DNA of 64,000 nt from Peribacillus sp. FSL P2-0133 (GCF_037975445.1 NZ_CP150254.1:1238001-1302000); one strand, 5' to 3'; shown: positions 50,476 through 61,367, counted from the stretch's first letter. Program-made: numbers and translations. The notes: generated by a model from the sequence alone, not told the origin.

Positions 50476-50740
50476 GTTATGCCTTGATCGAAAATTGAAA
50501 ATCCATGTTTGAACAAGCCAATTATTATATGATTATGGAACATTCATACAGGTGAATGGAGGTAAGTAAGTCCTATAGATCTTGATTATCAAAAATTGGC
50601 CTCCCGTAACTTTATGAAGCAGGAAAGGTGGGATGCGTTGTTAATGGCATACATACTTACAACGAAGGTCATCTGTACCCTTCCCGAAAGGCTCCAAACA
50701 CCCATAGTTCACAAACATATAGTGGTGATGCTGTAACCCG

Positions 50741-51112
50741 CTAATTCCTTGAACGGTGTCTTTTTTCGAAAAAGTAATAACATAACAAGTCTTCGGTTTT
50801 GTTGCGAAGGCGGGGATTGAAATAATTATGATGTTCCTCGTATCCTTTATATAAAAAACAATACATCGTGAAGGATTCATCGCGTTTGATTTCACTAACC
50901 TTAATATTCTCCTTGCGCAAATATCGCCTTACCTCGGCAAGTTCGTCTTGAACCACTTTTAAAATATGTTCGACTAGCTCCGAATAGGGCCTTTTTAATT
51001 TAAACGGACTAATTTCGATGACCTTGAGATCCCGGTTTAAGACTGTTATAACCATAGGGAGGTAGATGGCTTTTTCAATCATATTTCGGTCATCTTCTGG
51101 AATGCGGGTCAT
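50741..51112 (-). CDS. yhjD: YhjD family protein
   Basis: The 123-residue cytoplasmic protein begins MTRIPEDDRNMIEKAIYLPM and has PFKLKRPYSELVEHILKVVQ and the closing PRLRNKTEDLLCYYF, matching B. subtilis YhjD in order and length as far as I recall. Function unknown; reported as SigE/sporulation-linked only by memory. AAAGGAGCGG lies before the ATG. It is divergent from yhjE. Confidence 0.75.
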   Translation of the reverse strand: MTRIPEDDRNMIEKAIYLPMVITVLNRDLKVIEISPFKLKRPYSELVEHILKVVQDELAEVRRYLRKENIKVSEIKRDESFTMYCFLYKGYEEHHNYFNPRLRNKTEDLLCYYFFEKRHRSRN

Positions 51113-51404
51113 CTTGACCGCTCCTTTCTAAAGTAGCACGGTTTTTAATATTAGTATGTATACTATGTAAAAAAAAGAACGTTTGTTCTGTTTTTTTATC
51201 CTAATGTATTTTCAGTGTATATGCAAGCGGTTTTGATAAATCTAGAAATATTCGTTAACAAGATTATGTTTTCCGGAGTTAGGGAAAGTATGAAGGTATA
51301 TGGATAATAATTCTTGCAATTTCAGGGGAAAGTGATATATCTAAAATAAACAGTTTTTAATAAGTTTATGCTGCTTGGATAGCAGCATGTCGAGGGAGAT
51401 AATT

Positions 51405-52019
51405 ATGGATTTGGATACTATACGTGAGTGGTTTACACTTGATCATATATCTGCACTTATTCAGCAATATCGCTCATTCGGTCCAATTCCCGGGATCTTA
51501 CTGCCGATGCTGGAAGCTTTTTTGCCCTTTTTGCCTTTAGTGGTGTTCGTGCTTGCTAATGCAACGGCTTTTGGCCTATGGTGGGGATTTTTATTTTCTT
51601 GGATTGGTGCGGTAGCGGGTTCTTTTTTGATCTTTTGGATTATTAGAAGATATGGACAAACGAGGTTTTTCCGATTTTTGCAAAAGCATAAACAGGTGCA
51701 GAGGTTGATGGTTTGGGTGGAAAGCCATGGATTCGGTCCTTTGTTCATATTGCTCTGCTTCCCTTTTACACCTTCGGCCATCGTTAATATCGTGGCAGGA
51801 CTTTCAAAAGTCAGTCCCTTGCAATATGGACTTGCAGTAGTGGGAGGGAAAGCGGTGATGATTTTTACGATCAGCTTCGTAGGTTACGATTTAGTATCCT
51901 TAATTCATAAACCTGTGCGTACGATCATTATCGGGATCGTCATCTTTATCCTATGGTATGTGGGGAAAAGACTTGAAGTCCGGTTAAATAAAAGCATGAA
52001 GAGGGAAGAAGGGCAATAA
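51405..52019 (+). CDS. yhjE: YhjE, TVP38/TMEM64 (DedA-like VTT) membrane protein
   Basis: The 204-residue protein has about five hydrophobic segments and the VTT signature LPLVVFVLANATAFGLWWGF plus the conserved FPFTPSAIVNIVAGLSKVS (about 122-140). VTT proteins move lipids, or carry undecaprenyl phosphate, across membranes. ATG 51405 follows GAGGGAG by 7 bp; the frame's earlier ATG at 51375 has none. The gene is followed by sipV after 33 bp, likely in one transcript. Confidence 0.82.
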   Translation: MDLDTIREWFTLDHISALIQQYRSFGPIPGILLPMLEAFLPFLPLVVFVLANATAFGLWWGFLFSWIGAVAGSFLIFWIIRRYGQTRFFRFLQKHKQVQRLMVWVESHGFGPLFILLCFPFTPSAIVNIVAGLSKVSPLQYGLAVVGGKAVMIFTISFVGYDLVSLIHKPVRTIIIGIVIFILWYVGKRLEVRLNKSMKREEGQ

Positions 52020-52052
52020 ATTAGTATATAAATGCAGTAGGGGTTGAACTAG

Positions 52053-52616
52053 ATGGAAAAAACAAATAAGAATTCTTTATCCGATTGGATAAAACCAGCG
52101 ATGATAGCTTTTGTTATTTACATCTTAATCCGTACATTTTTCTTTTCAAGCTATGATGTTGAAGGGAAGTCGATGCAGCCGACCCTAGAAGATGGAAATA
52201 AACTTGTCGTGAATAAAATCAATTACCAGATTCATGATATCAACCGCTTTGACATTATTGTTTTTCATGCGAATTCACAAGAAGATTATGTTAAGCGAGT
52301 TATAGGGATTGCAGGTGACCAAATTCGTTATAAAGATGATTGGCTTTACGTAAATGGTAAGAAAGTGGATGAGCCTTATCTTGAGAAATTCAAGGAAGGT
52401 TTCCCGGAACAGGACTTTACGGGTGATTTTACATTAAAAGAATTGACGGATGTAACCAAAGTTCCGGAGGGCAAACTTTTTGTCATGGGTGATAATCGTC
52501 TTGAAAGTGCTGACAGCCGTCACTTTGGTTATATACCGGTTGAAAATGTTGTTGGTAAAGTGGATGTTCGATATTGGCCGGTCAAAGATTTCAATTATAA
52601 ATTTACAGGTGAATGA
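52053..52616 (+). CDS. sipV: Signal peptidase I (SipV-like)
   Basis: The 187-residue type I signal peptidase has a single N-terminal anchor (MIAFVIYILIRTFFFSSY). The nucleophile serine is in EGKSMQPTLEDG (about residue 44), the lysine in DYVKRVIGIAGDQI (about 84), and the GDNRLESADSRHFG box is near 148. It cleaves signal peptides of secreted proteins at the membrane surface. It follows yhjE, as in B. subtilis. The ribosome site AGGGGTTG is modest. A terminator follows. Confidence 0.9.
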   Translation: MEKTNKNSLSDWIKPAMIAFVIYILIRTFFFSSYDVEGKSMQPTLEDGNKLVVNKINYQIHDINRFDIIVFHANSQEDYVKRVIGIAGDQIRYKDDWLYVNGKKVDEPYLEKFKEGFPEQDFTGDFTLKELTDVTKVPEGKLFVMGDNRLESADSRHFGYIPVENVVGKVDVRYWPVKDFNYKFTGE

Positions 52617-52621
52617 TCGTG

Positions 52622-52656
52622 GAAGCCCAAAATTATGTGGGCTTTTTCTTTTGGGG
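52622..52656 (+). terminator. Terminator after sipV
   Basis: AAGCCCA and TGGGCTT pair around AAATTATG; TTTCTTTTGG follows. Confidence 0.75.
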
Positions 52657-52805
52657 AAAAACGCGAACGTACGATTGGTGTTTTTTAAAGGGAAACGGTA
52701 AAATAATAGAAAGTAAATCTAATTGGAAACAGAAACCTAGTCATGGTGACTAAAGTATTTCTGGTATGATGGATCTAGATATTATGTTGTAAGGGGGAAA
52801 AAGAG

Positions 52806-55800
52806 ATGTCACTCCGTTTTTTACTGGGAAGATCGGGTGCAGGGAAAACTTCGAATATATTGGACGAAATTCGCTCCAAATTGGCAGAAGATCCCGAAGG
52901 AAATCCAATTATCTACCTCGTTCCTGATCAGATGACGTTTCTATCTGAATATAAATTAATTAAAACACCAGGCCTTGCCGGAATGATCCGGACACAGGTT
53001 TTTAGTTTTAGCAGGCTTGCTTGGCGCGTTCTTCAGGAGACCGGGGGGATGAGCCGGCTGCATTTGGACAGCGTAGGCGTTAATATGTTGATACGGAAGA
53101 TCATGGATGATAAAAAGGAAGAGTTAAAGATGTTTCGTCGTTCTGCTGATAAGCAGGGGTTCATTGCACAGATGGAGCTAATGCTGGCTGAGTTCAAGCA
53201 GTATTGCATCCAACCTGATGACATTCAAAACTATTTGGCCGAAACCTCGCAGGCTGGCAGCGGCATTCAGGATAAACTGCATGATCTTGAATTGGTCTAT
53301 CAGGCTTTTGAGGATGAAATGGTTAACAAATATTTAGATTCAGAAGACTACTTCACTTTGCTGATCGAGAAAATGGCAGGTTCTTCCTATATAAGGGATG
53401 CGGATATATATATTGATGGTTTTTATAGTTTGACTCCACAGGAATTATTGATTGTGGAAGAAATGATCAAGCTGTGCAGGAGTGTAACGATCTCGCTGAC
53501 GTTAGATCAGCCCTACAGACAATATGCTCCGGATGATTTACAGTTGTTCAGGCAAACGGGAAATCTATATCATCACCTTTATCAGGCTGGATTGAGGAAT
53601 GGCATACCGATTTCAGAAGATCGAATCTTAAAAGGAACGGAAAGGTTTGGAAAGAGCCCAGGACTGAATCATCTGGAAACTTATTTTGCCATTCGACCTG
53701 CACAAACTTTTGAGCAGTCGCCTGATGTAACGATCGCCGAGGCAGTTAACCGCAGAGCCGAGATCGAAGGAGTTGCCCGGGACATCTTGTCGCTGGTCAG
53801 ACAGAAGCAGCACCGTTTCAGTGATATTGCGATTTTAGTCCGGAATGGAGAAGCGTACGCAGATATTTTACAAACTGTTTTTCGGGATTATCAAATTCCC
53901 TTGTTCGTCGATTCCAAACGGACGATGCTGAATCATCCTCTGATTGAGCTGATTCGTTCCACTTTGGAGATCATCAATGGCTATTGGCGCTATGAGCCGG
54001 TATTTCGTGCCATCAAGACGGAGCTTCTATTTCCGCTGCAAAATAACCACGATAGAATGCGCGAACAGGTAGATAAGCTGGAAAACTATGTGCTGGCCCG
54101 TGGCATTAAAGGAAGCAGGTGGACGTCCAAAGATCGTTGGACCTACCGGCGCTTCCGCGGACTGGAACTCGAGGACCGGAATCAAACGGATAAGGAAATG
54201 CAGCTTGAGCAAGAGTTGAATGAGCTGAAGCAATTATTTACCGAGCCCATCTTGAAGCTCTCAAAACGTGTTAAAAAGGCTGTTAATGGCAGGGAATTGT
54301 GTGAAGCCCTTTATCTATATCTTGAAGAATTGCATGTATCGGAAAAATTGGAAAAGCTGAAACAAGAGGCAGAAGCAGCAGGTGATTTGGTATCGGCAAG
54401 AGAGCATGAGCAAACATGGAATGCAGTTGTCGACCTATTGGATCAATTCGTTGAACTGCTGAGCGGGGAAGAGCTTTCCATGAAACAGTTTGCAGTTATC
54501 ATTGAAGCTGGTCTGGAGTCGCTTGAATTTTCTTTGGTACCGCCGGCAATTGACCAAGTATTGGTCGCTAATCTAGATTTATCCCGTCTGGATGATGTGA
54601 AGACAGCTTTTGTCATCGGCCTGAACGAAGGGGTTTTGCCAGGAAAAGCTGTATCTGACGGGATATTTTCAGATAGTGATCGTGAGGCGCTGCTGGCTGG
54701 TGGACTTGATGTTGCCCCAAGTTCAAAAGTGCGCCTGCTGGATGAGGAGTTTACAGCGTACAAAGCCTTTACTACGCCTGCTGAGGCCCTTTATTTATCA
54801 TATCCGCTTGCCGATGAGGAAGGAAAGGCACTTTTACCCTCATCTTATTTGAAACGGGTAAGGGACGTATTGCCGAACGTGTCCGATGTGTATTATATGA
54901 ACGATCCGTCCGATCTGCCTGCTGAGGAACAGGTGAAATATGCTGCAAATCATGATGTTGCCCTATCGTACCTGGCTGCCCAATTGCAGCTGAAAAAAAG
55001 GAACTATCCAATCCATTCACTATGGTGGGATGTATATAATGCCATTATGGATGATGAAATGGCCGGTCCTTCAGCAACTAAGGTTTTATCGAGTCTTTTT
55101 TATCAAAATAGAACAAAGAAATTATCTGAGGAAACAAGTAAGCAATTATACGGTGAGAGCATTCTTACAAGTGTATCCCGGATGGAAATGTTCAATAGCT
55201 GCCCGTTTTCCCATTATGCCGCTCATGGCTTGAAATTGCGGGAACGGCAAATTTTCCGTTTGGATGCCCCGGATATAGGCGAGATGTTCCATGGAGCGTT
55301 GAAAATGATTTCCGATTATTTAAAGGAACATGATATTCCATGGTCTGCATTGACCCCGGAACAATGCTTGGAACTGGCCAGAATTGCTGTGGAGAGACTT
55401 GCTCCTAAACTCCAAAATCAGATTTTGTTAAGTACGAACCGCCATCACTATTTACGCCGGAAACTGGAACACGTGATTGGACGGGCCTCGATCGTATTAA
55501 GTGAACATGCAAAGGTGAGCGGTTTTGCCCCAGTCGGATTAGAACTTGGATTCGGAAAAAATGGCGAGCTTCCTCCACTTTCTTTCACATTGAAAAACGG
55601 TACGAAGATGGAACTGATCGGGCGGATCGATCGCGTGGATAAAGCGGAAGAAGATGAGGGTGTCTATTTGCGTGTGCTCGATTATAAGTCGAGTGAAAAG
55701 GAACTGAACATGAGTGAAGTGTATTATGGACTCGCGCTGCAAATGTTGACATACTTAGATATCGTCGTCACCCATTCCAAGTCGCTTATAGGAAAAGAAG

Positions 55801-56303
55801 CGATTCCAGCCGGCGTTTTGTATTTTCATGTGCATAATCCTGTTGTCAAATCAAAGGGAATGCTCAGTTTGGATAAAATTGAAGAAGAAATTTATAAAAG
55901 TTTTAAAATGAATGGACTTGTACTAGATCATTCAAATGTCATTCAGATGATGGATACCTCGCTTGATATTGAAAATTCGGGTAAGTCGGATATCATTCCA
56001 GCTGGATTTAAAAAGGACGGATCGCTCCTTGCGGCTTCCAAAGTTGCCAGCAGGGAAGAGTTCTCGCTTCTGAATCATCATGTGCGCCGTATTTATCAGG
56101 AGGCTGGTGATCGAATGGTCGATGGTGATGTGGATATAACGCCATATAAATTAAAGGAAAAAACGCCATGTACCTTCTGTTCCTTTAAATCTGTATGTCA
56201 ATTCGACCAGTCACTGGAGGAAAACCAATTCAGGAATTTGGCACAGAAGAAACAAAATGACGTTCTTGAGCTATTAAGGGGGGAGGGAGAGAACGATGAG
56301 TAA
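52806..56303 (+). CDS. addB: ATP-dependent helicase/nuclease subunit B (AddB)
   Basis: The 1165-residue subunit of the AddAB recombination enzyme scans for Chi and carries the second nuclease. N-terminal Walker A is GRSGAGKT (about 8-15). The C-terminal nuclease has the RVLDYKSSEKELN motif (about 959) and the four-cysteine iron-sulfur cluster, with the first cysteine in MFNSCPFSHYA (about 800) and three in CTFCSFKSVC (about 1121-1130). AAGGGGGAAA precedes the ATG. It overlaps addA by 8 bp. Complete and undamaged. Confidence 0.95.
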   Translation: MSLRFLLGRSGAGKTSNILDEIRSKLAEDPEGNPIIYLVPDQMTFLSEYKLIKTPGLAGMIRTQVFSFSRLAWRVLQETGGMSRLHLDSVGVNMLIRKIMDDKKEELKMFRRSADKQGFIAQMELMLAEFKQYCIQPDDIQNYLAETSQAGSGIQDKLHDLELVYQAFEDEMVNKYLDSEDYFTLLIEKMAGSSYIRDADIYIDGFYSLTPQELLIVEEMIKLCRSVTISLTLDQPYRQYAPDDLQLFRQTGNLYHHLYQAGLRNGIPISEDRILKGTERFGKSPGLNHLETYFAIRPAQTFEQSPDVTIAEAVNRRAEIEGVARDILSLVRQKQHRFSDIAILVRNGEAYADILQTVFRDYQIPLFVDSKRTMLNHPLIELIRSTLEIINGYWRYEPVFRAIKTELLFPLQNNHDRMREQVDKLENYVLARGIKGSRWTSKDRWTYRRFRGLELEDRNQTDKEMQLEQELNELKQLFTEPILKLSKRVKKAVNGRELCEALYLYLEELHVSEKLEKLKQEAEAAGDLVSAREHEQTWNAVVDLLDQFVELLSGEELSMKQFAVIIEAGLESLEFSLVPPAIDQVLVANLDLSRLDDVKTAFVIGLNEGVLPGKAVSDGIFSDSDREALLAGGLDVAPSSKVRLLDEEFTAYKAFTTPAEALYLSYPLADEEGKALLPSSYLKRVRDVLPNVSDVYYMNDPSDLPAEEQVKYAANHDVALSYLAAQLQLKKRNYPIHSLWWDVYNAIMDDEMAGPSATKVLSSLFYQNRTKKLSEETSKQLYGESILTSVSRMEMFNSCPFSHYAAHGLKLRERQIFRLDAPDIGEMFHGALKMISDYLKEHDIPWSALTPEQCLELARIAVERLAPKLQNQILLSTNRHHYLRRKLEHVIGRASIVLSEHAKVSGFAPVGLELGFGKNGELPPLSFTLKNGTKMELIGRIDRVDKAEEDEGVYLRVLDYKSSEKELNMSEVYYGLALQMLTYLDIVVTHSKSLIGKEAIPAGVLYFHVHNPVVKSKGMLSLDKIEEEIYKSFKMNGLVLDHSNVIQMMDTSLDIENSGKSDIIPAGFKKDGSLLAASKVASREEFSLLNHHVRRIYQEAGDRMVDGDVDITPYKLKEKTPCTFCSFKSVCQFDQSLEENQFRNLAQKKQNDVLELLRGEGENDE

Positions 56304-59300
56304 AACGAAAATTCCTGCTCTGCCAGGAGACGTGACTTGGACGGAAGATCAATGGAAGGCGATATGGGCTAAAGATCAGGACATTCTGGTTGCGGCCGCT
56401 GCAGGTTCAGGGAAAACAGCGGTGCTGGTCAATCGGATCATTCAAAAAGTCATTTCCGAAGAAGATCCAATCGATGTAGATGAACTGCTCGTCGTTACAT
56501 TCACCAATGCCTCGGCTGCCGAGATGCGCCATCGGGTAAGTGAGGCATTAGAAAAAGCGATCAATGATAATCCGCATTCACAGCATTTGCGTAAGCAGTT
56601 GAGCTTGATTAATCGTGCTTCGATTTCCACACTTCATTCCTTTTGTTTAGAGGTGATCAGGAAGTATTATTATCTGACGGATATTGACCCGGGCTTCCGG
56701 ATTGCAGATTCTACGGAGATCCAGCTGCTCCGTGATGAAGTGATGGAAGAGCTTTTCGAGGAGCAGTATGGCCAAAGTGATAATGAAGAGTTCTTTAATT
56801 TGGTTGATGCTTTCACAAGCGATCGAAACGATGATGCGCTTCAGAATATCGTTCGATCGCTTCATGATTTTTCGCAATCGAATCCTGATCCGGCCCGATG
56901 GCTCGATGGTGCTGCTAGCATGTATGAGTTGGCAGATGATGATGGGATTGATGATCTTTCGTTTATCGATTCATTGAAGTTTGATATTGGTTTACAAATG
57001 GACACTGCCAGGGACTTATTGGAACGCTCATTTGCGTTGACAAAAATCCCTGGGGGGCCGGCACCAAGGGCTGAGAACTATATAGCTGATCTTGCCCTGG
57101 TTGCTAAACTTTCGGAAGTGAAGGATCAATCCTGGAACGCTCTTTATGAAGAAATCCAAAATGTGAAATTTGGAACGGCAAAACGCCTTACTGGTGGAGA
57201 TTTTATCAAAGAAGTTACGGATGAGGCTACCAAGTATCGTGATAAGGCGAAGAAGATCATCAAATCGTTACAGGAAGAGTTATTTTCCCGTAAACCGGAA
57301 AGCTATCTGCGTGATATAAGGGAGCTCAAGGGCTATGTCGATACACTTGTAATGCTTGTTAAACAGTTTGACGATCGATTCTTCGCTGCAAAAGCAGAAA
57401 AGAACTTGGTGGATTTCGCCGATTTGGAACATTATTGTCTTCAAATTTTGACAGGGGAAACTGTGGATGGTGAACGAAAACCTTCAGCGGCAGCCGTAGA
57501 ATATAGGAGCCAGTTCAAAGAGGTACTCGTAGATGAGTATCAGGATACGAACCTGGTTCAGGAATCCATCTTAAAACTGGTGACGGCTGACGGCGAATAT
57601 AATGGGAATCTTTTCATGGTTGGCGATGTCAAGCAGTCCATTTACCGTTTCAGGCTTGCGGAACCGAATCTCTTCCTTGGAAAATACACACGTTTTACTC
57701 ATGATGGTGTTGATTCCGGACTGAAAATTGATTTAAACCGCAATTTCCGGAGCCGTAAGGAAGTTCTCGATGGGACCAATTTCTTGTTTCAACAGTTGAT
57801 GGGCATTACAGTCGGTGAGATTGATTATGATGAAGATGCCCAATTGAAAAAAGGTGCCCCATATCCCGAAGACGATCTAAATCCGATCGAACTCCATTTA
57901 ATTGATGGAACAGCCGATCCGGAAGCTCATTCGGAAACGGAAGGATCGGACGGCGGGTTTGAAGCCGAGGAGCTTGAAAAAGCACAGCTCGAAGCAAGGC
58001 AGATGGCCAAGCTCATTAAAAAGGCTATAAGCGAAAAGCATCGGATATATGATACGAAAACCAAAAAGTACCGATCTGCCACTTATCGAGACATGGTCAT
58101 TCTTCTTCGATCGATGCCATGGGCACCGCAAATCATGGAGGAATTTAAAAAGCAGGGGATTCCAGTATATGCCAATTTATCGACAGGGTATTTTGAAGCG
58201 ACCGAAGTGGCCATCATGATTTCCTTATTGAAGGTGATAGATAACCCGCAACAGGATATCCCATTGGCATCCGTTCTCCGTTCACCTATCGTCGGGCTGG
58301 ATGAAGAAGAGATGTCACAGGTGCGTTTATTCCATACAGGAAGCTATTACGAAGCGCTAGCTGATTTTTACAGAAAGAGTGACCCGGAAGAACATCCGGG
58401 GCTTTATGAAAAAGCCTCTGCGTTTTATAAAAAACTAGTGAAGTGGAGGAAGCTTGCCAGGCAGGAAGCATTATCAGATTTGATCTGGCTACTATACCGC
58501 GAAACGCAGTTTTATGATTTTGCAGGTGGGATGCCGGGTGGCAAACAGCGTCAGGCCAATTTAAGAGCGCTCTATGACAGGGCAAGGCAATATGAAGCAA
58601 GTTCTTTCCGCGGTCTGTTCCGTTTCTTGCGTTTTATAGAAAGGATGCAAGAACGTGGGGATGATTTAGGGGCAGCTCGGGCTTTAGGGGAACAGGAAGA
58701 TGTAGTCCGGCTGATGACGATTCACTCCTCAAAGGGGCTTGAGTTCCCGATCGTGTTCATTGCCGGCCTTTCCAAGCAATTCAATATGATGGATTTACGC
58801 AAGCCCTATTTACTGGACAAGGATTATGGCTTTGCGGCAAAGTATGTGAATTCCGAATTACGGATAACTTATCCATCCCTCCCTCAATTGGCTTTCAAGA
58901 AAAAAAAGCAACTTGAATTAATTGCCGAGGAGATGCGTGTCCTCTACGTGGCGCTTACAAGGGCTAAGGAGAAGCTTTATTTGATTGCCAGTATCAATGA
59001 TGCTGAAAAAACGCAGCAGAACTGGGAAAGTAATGCGGCACATGGAGAGTGGCTATTAAAGGACTATGTACGGGCAGGTGCAAAAAGTTATCTTGATTGG
59101 ATTGGTCCATCCCTTGCCCGACATCGGGATTCTCTTGGTGCTGCAGGTCTTGGCTTGGAAATGGAGTCGCATCCATCGAATTGGTCCATTTCCGTCATTC
59201 CAAGTGAAGAGCTTGCTGTTCTGGATGAGGAAGAGGCACTGGTTCAAGAGCAAATGCTTGATCATGTCCAGAAATCGGAGAAGGTCGGTATCGTTTCCGA

Positions 59301-60030
59301 GTTTTATGATGATATCAAGGAACAGCTGGAATGGGAGTACCCAGAGCATGATGCGACGGTGTATCGTTCCAAGCAATCCGTTTCTGAACTAAAACGTCAA
59401 TATGAACTCAAGGACGAGCAAAGCTCCACAGAGTTGTTGCGTAAATTTAAGCGGCCTATCACGAAGCGGCCGACTTTCATGCAAGAAAAGTCACTGACCC
59501 CCGCTGAAAGGGGTACGATTACACATTTAGTCATGCAGCATATCGATCTATCTAAAGAGATTACCATTCAATCGATTCAGGAACTGATCGTTGACTTGAT
59601 TCAACGTGAGTTGTTGACGGAGGAACAGAAAGAAGCTGTGGACCCTGAGACGATCGTCGATTTCTTTGACAGTGAAATCGGGCAAAGAATGCAGAGGGCC
59701 GGGAGCATTCGCCGTGAAGTGCCATTTACGATGTCGTTGCCTGCAAAGGAAGCTTATAGCGATTGGGCAGCTGGAGATGAAGAGATACTTATTCAAGGTG
59801 TGATCGATTGTATCTTTGAGGATGAACAAGGTCTTGTGCTCCTCGATTATAAAACGGATACCATCACCGGCCGTTTTGCTAGCGGGTATGAAGGGGCTAA
59901 AGAGATTCTTGCCGATAGATACCGGATGCAGCTTCAGCTTTATACGAGGGCTGTTGAAGGGATAATGAATAAGAAGGTAACCGGGCGTTACTTGTTTTTC
60001 TTTGATGGCTCGCATTTATTGGAAGTATAA
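56296..60030 (+). CDS. addA: ATP-dependent helicase/nuclease subunit A (AddA)
   Basis: This is a 1244-residue UvrD-type 3'-5' helicase with a C-terminal nuclease. Motif I is [11 protein letters not shown] (about 34-44), motif [10 protein letters not shown] (about 414-421), motif [14 protein letters not shown], motif [15 protein letters not shown] (about 815) and motif [14 protein letters not shown] (about 884). The RecB-type nuclease box is [11 protein letters not shown] (about 1180). With AddB it resects double-strand breaks to Chi. GGGGAGGGAG lies inside the end of addB. In B. subtilis sbcDC follow; here trpB does. Confidence 0.95.
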   Translation: MSKTKIPALPGDVTWTEDQWKAIWAKDQDILVAAAAGSGKTAVLVNRIIQKVISEEDPIDVDELLVVTFTNASAAEMRHRVSEALEKAINDNPHSQHLRKQLSLINRASISTLHSFCLEVIRKYYYLTDIDPGFRIADSTEIQLLRDEVMEELFEEQYGQSDNEEFFNLVDAFTSDRNDDALQNIVRSLHDFSQSNPDPARWLDGAASMYELADDDGIDDLSFIDSLKFDIGLQMDTARDLLERSFALTKIPGGPAPRAENYIADLALVAKLSEVKDQSWNALYEEIQNVKFGTAKRLTGGDFIKEVTDEATKYRDKAKKIIKSLQEELFSRKPESYLRDIRELKGYVDTLVMLVKQFDDRFFAAKAEKNLVDFADLEHYCLQILTGETVDGERKPSAAAVEYRSQFKEVLVDEYQDTNLVQESILKLVTADGEYNGNLFMVGDVKQSIYRFRLAEPNLFLGKYTRFTHDGVDSGLKIDLNRNFRSRKEVLDGTNFLFQQLMGITVGEIDYDEDAQLKKGAPYPEDDLNPIELHLIDGTADPEAHSETEGSDGGFEAEELEKAQLEARQMAKLIKKAISEKHRIYDTKTKKYRSATYRDMVILLRSMPWAPQIMEEFKKQGIPVYANLSTGYFEATEVAIMISLLKVIDNPQQDIPLASVLRSPIVGLDEEEMSQVRLFHTGSYYEALADFYRKSDPEEHPGLYEKASAFYKKLVKWRKLARQEALSDLIWLLYRETQFYDFAGGMPGGKQRQANLRALYDRARQYEASSFRGLFRFLRFIERMQERGDDLGAARALGEQEDVVRLMTIHSSKGLEFPIVFIAGLSKQFNMMDLRKPYLLDKDYGFAAKYVNSELRITYPSLPQLAFKKKKQLELIAEEMRVLYVALTRAKEKLYLIASINDAEKTQQNWESNAAHGEWLLKDYVRAGAKSYLDWIGPSLARHRDSLGAAGLGLEMESHPSNWSISVIPSEELAVLDEEEALVQEQMLDHVQKSEKVGIVSEFYDDIKEQLEWEYPEHDATVYRSKQSVSELKRQYELKDEQSSTELLRKFKRPITKRPTFMQEKSLTPAERGTITHLVMQHIDLSKEITIQSIQELIVDLIQRELLTEEQKEAVDPETIVDFFDSEIGQRMQRAGSIRREVPFTMSLPAKEAYSDWAAGDEEILIQGVIDCIFEDEQGLVLLDYKTDTITGRFASGYEGAKEILADRYRMQLQLYTRAVEGIMNKKVTGRYLFFFDGSHLLEV

Positions 60031-60031
60031 G

Positions 60032-60070
60032 AGAGAAGGAGTGTCCCATTGATGTGGGACCTTCTTTTTG
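60032..60070 (+). terminator. Terminator after addA
   Basis: AGAAGG plus GTCCCA pair with TGGGAC plus CTTCT with a small bulge; TTTTT follows. Confidence 0.7.
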
Positions 60071-60089
60071 GTTAAATAAACAGAATAGT

Positions 60090-60119
60090 TTGAAAAAGTA
60101 TAAATGCTTACTATATACT
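60090..60119 (+). promoter_or_regulatory. Probable sigma-A promoter of trpB
   Basis: TTGAAA (60090-60095), 18-bp spacer, TATACT (60114-60119). It lies 40 bp before the trpB start and just after the addA terminator, so trpB has its own transcript with a very short leader. Confidence 0.65.
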
Positions 60120-60144
60120 AGTGGAGAAAAATACCTTTTTAAAG

Positions 60145-60178
60145 GAGTAGAGAAGAGTATGACGAGTGAGATCAAGAG
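60145..60178 (+). promoter_or_regulatory. Candidate TRAP-binding site over the trpB ribosome site and start
   Basis: Six GAG triplets start at 60145, 60150, 60155, 60164, 60168 and 60176. The first three have exact two-base spacers and overlap the GGAG ribosome site; the rest straddle and follow the ATG at 60159. This pattern resembles TRAP targets such as trpP, which has a perfect site in this same window. The later spacings (6, 1 and 5) are less regular. Confidence 0.5.
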
Positions 60179-61322
60179 TAAGGGGTACTTTGGTGAGTTT
60201 GGTGGAAGCTTCGTACCAGGTGAACTTCAGGAAGTTATGGATATTTTGGAAACGGAATTCCTGAAATACAAGGATGACCCGGAATTCATTGAGGAGTTTC
60301 AATATTATTTGAAAGAATATGTCGGGCGCGAAAATCCGTTAACACTTGCGAAGAATTTAACGAAAAAGGTTGGCGGGGCAAAAATATACTTGAAGCGTGA
60401 GGATCTGAATCATACAGGTGCTCACAAAATTAATAATGCGATCGGACAAATCCTGCTCGCTAAACGGATGGGTGCTAAACGCATCATAGCAGAAACGGGC
60501 GCGGGGCAGCATGGTGTGGCGACTGCGACAGCATGTGCGATGTTTGGCATGGAGTGTGTGATCTATATGGGTAAGCTGGATACGGAGAGGCAGGCATTGA
60601 ATGTCTTTCGGATGGAATTGTTGGGGGCAAAGGTCGTAGCGGTCGAAAAGGGACAGGGTCGATTGAAGGATGCCGTTGATGAGGCATTGAATGATTTGGT
60701 GCAAAACTATGAAAATACTTTTTACTTGCTTGGTTCAGCAGTGGGACCACACCCATATCCAACGATCGTTAAGCATTTTCAATCAATCATAAGTGAAGAA
60801 TCAAAGCGCCAGATCCTTGAAAAGGAAGGAAAGCTGCCAACTGCCATCATTGCTTGTGCAGGAGGGGGAAGTAATGCAATTGGTGCTTTTGCTCATTATA
60901 TCGATGAAGAAAATGTCCGTTTAATTGGTGTAGAGCCAAGTGAAGCACCAAGTATTTCGCAAGGTGTCCCGGCAGTATTGCACGGATTCAAAAGTTTGAC
61001 GTTAGTGGACGAACAAGGGGAACCAAAACCGACATTTTCCATAGCAGCCGGATTGGATTACCCAAGCGTAGGACCCGAGCACAGTTTTTTGAAAGATAGC
61101 GGACGGGCGGAGTATGTAACGGTTAAAGGGGAAGAAGCTCTTGAGGCTTTTCAGGTATTATCCAAAACAGAGGGAATCATTCCAGCTCTCGAAAGCTCAC
61201 ATGCTCTAGCTCACGCCTTGGAGCTGGCGAAAGAGTTGACAAGAGAGGATATACTGATCGTCAATTTATCAGGCAGGGGAGACAAAGATGTCGAGCAAGT
61301 ATTTAACATGTTAGAAAAATAG
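60159..61322 (+). CDS. trpB: Tryptophan synthase beta chain
   Basis: The 387-residue PLP enzyme joins indole and serine into tryptophan. It is of the TrpB1 type: [19 protein letters not shown] at the start, the PLP lysine in [14 protein letters not shown] (about 82), [20 protein letters not shown] (about 104-123) and GGGSNAIG (about 228). ATG 60159 follows AAAGGAG by about 11 bp; the longer frame from 60054 has none. It stands alone: no trpA, trpF or trpC is adjacent, so it is an isolated trpB, either an extra copy or a displaced one. Confidence 0.92.
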   Translation: MTSEIKSKGYFGEFGGSFVPGELQEVMDILETEFLKYKDDPEFIEEFQYYLKEYVGRENPLTLAKNLTKKVGGAKIYLKREDLNHTGAHKINNAIGQILLAKRMGAKRIIAETGAGQHGVATATACAMFGMECVIYMGKLDTERQALNVFRMELLGAKVVAVEKGQGRLKDAVDEALNDLVQNYENTFYLLGSAVGPHPYPTIVKHFQSIISEESKRQILEKEGKLPTAIIACAGGGSNAIGAFAHYIDEENVRLIGVEPSEAPSISQGVPAVLHGFKSLTLVDEQGEPKPTFSIAAGLDYPSVGPEHSFLKDSGRAEYVTVKGEEALEAFQVLSKTEGIIPALESSHALAHALELAKELTREDILIVNLSGRGDKDVEQVFNMLEK

Positions 61323-61331
61323 GCCGAATTT

Positions 61332-61363
61332 AAAAGCCTCCCTGGAAAGGGGAGGCTTTTTCT
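61332..61363. terminator. Bidirectional terminator between trpB and gerPF
   Basis: AAAAGCCTCCC and GGGAGGCTTTT form an 11-bp stem around TGGAAAG; T-tracts on both sides. Confidence 0.85.
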
Positions 61364-61367
61364 TAGA

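Larger units (their letters stand above)
49370..50740. other. 1.4-kb gene graveyard
   Basis: No intact gene was found. Fragments can be read: VDEFVYCLRIIDEYYGVRPD ending at about 49738; a C-terminal-looking piece around 50093-50243 with INNLLQKHYTDSKMIVLDNG that changes frame to NIVKDCVLESFSS; and a STAS-like piece at 50356-50475. A long inverted repeat is at 49841-49892. The left end holds the promoter of the ComEC-like gene. Confidence 0.6.

Noticed and set aside
49930-50640. Transposase remnant
   Set aside because: No DDE, DEDD or HUH motif could be read in any frame; the readable fragments look like host genes.
59548-60015. Leftward 155-codon frame within addA
   Set aside because: Antisense shadow of the addA nuclease domain.
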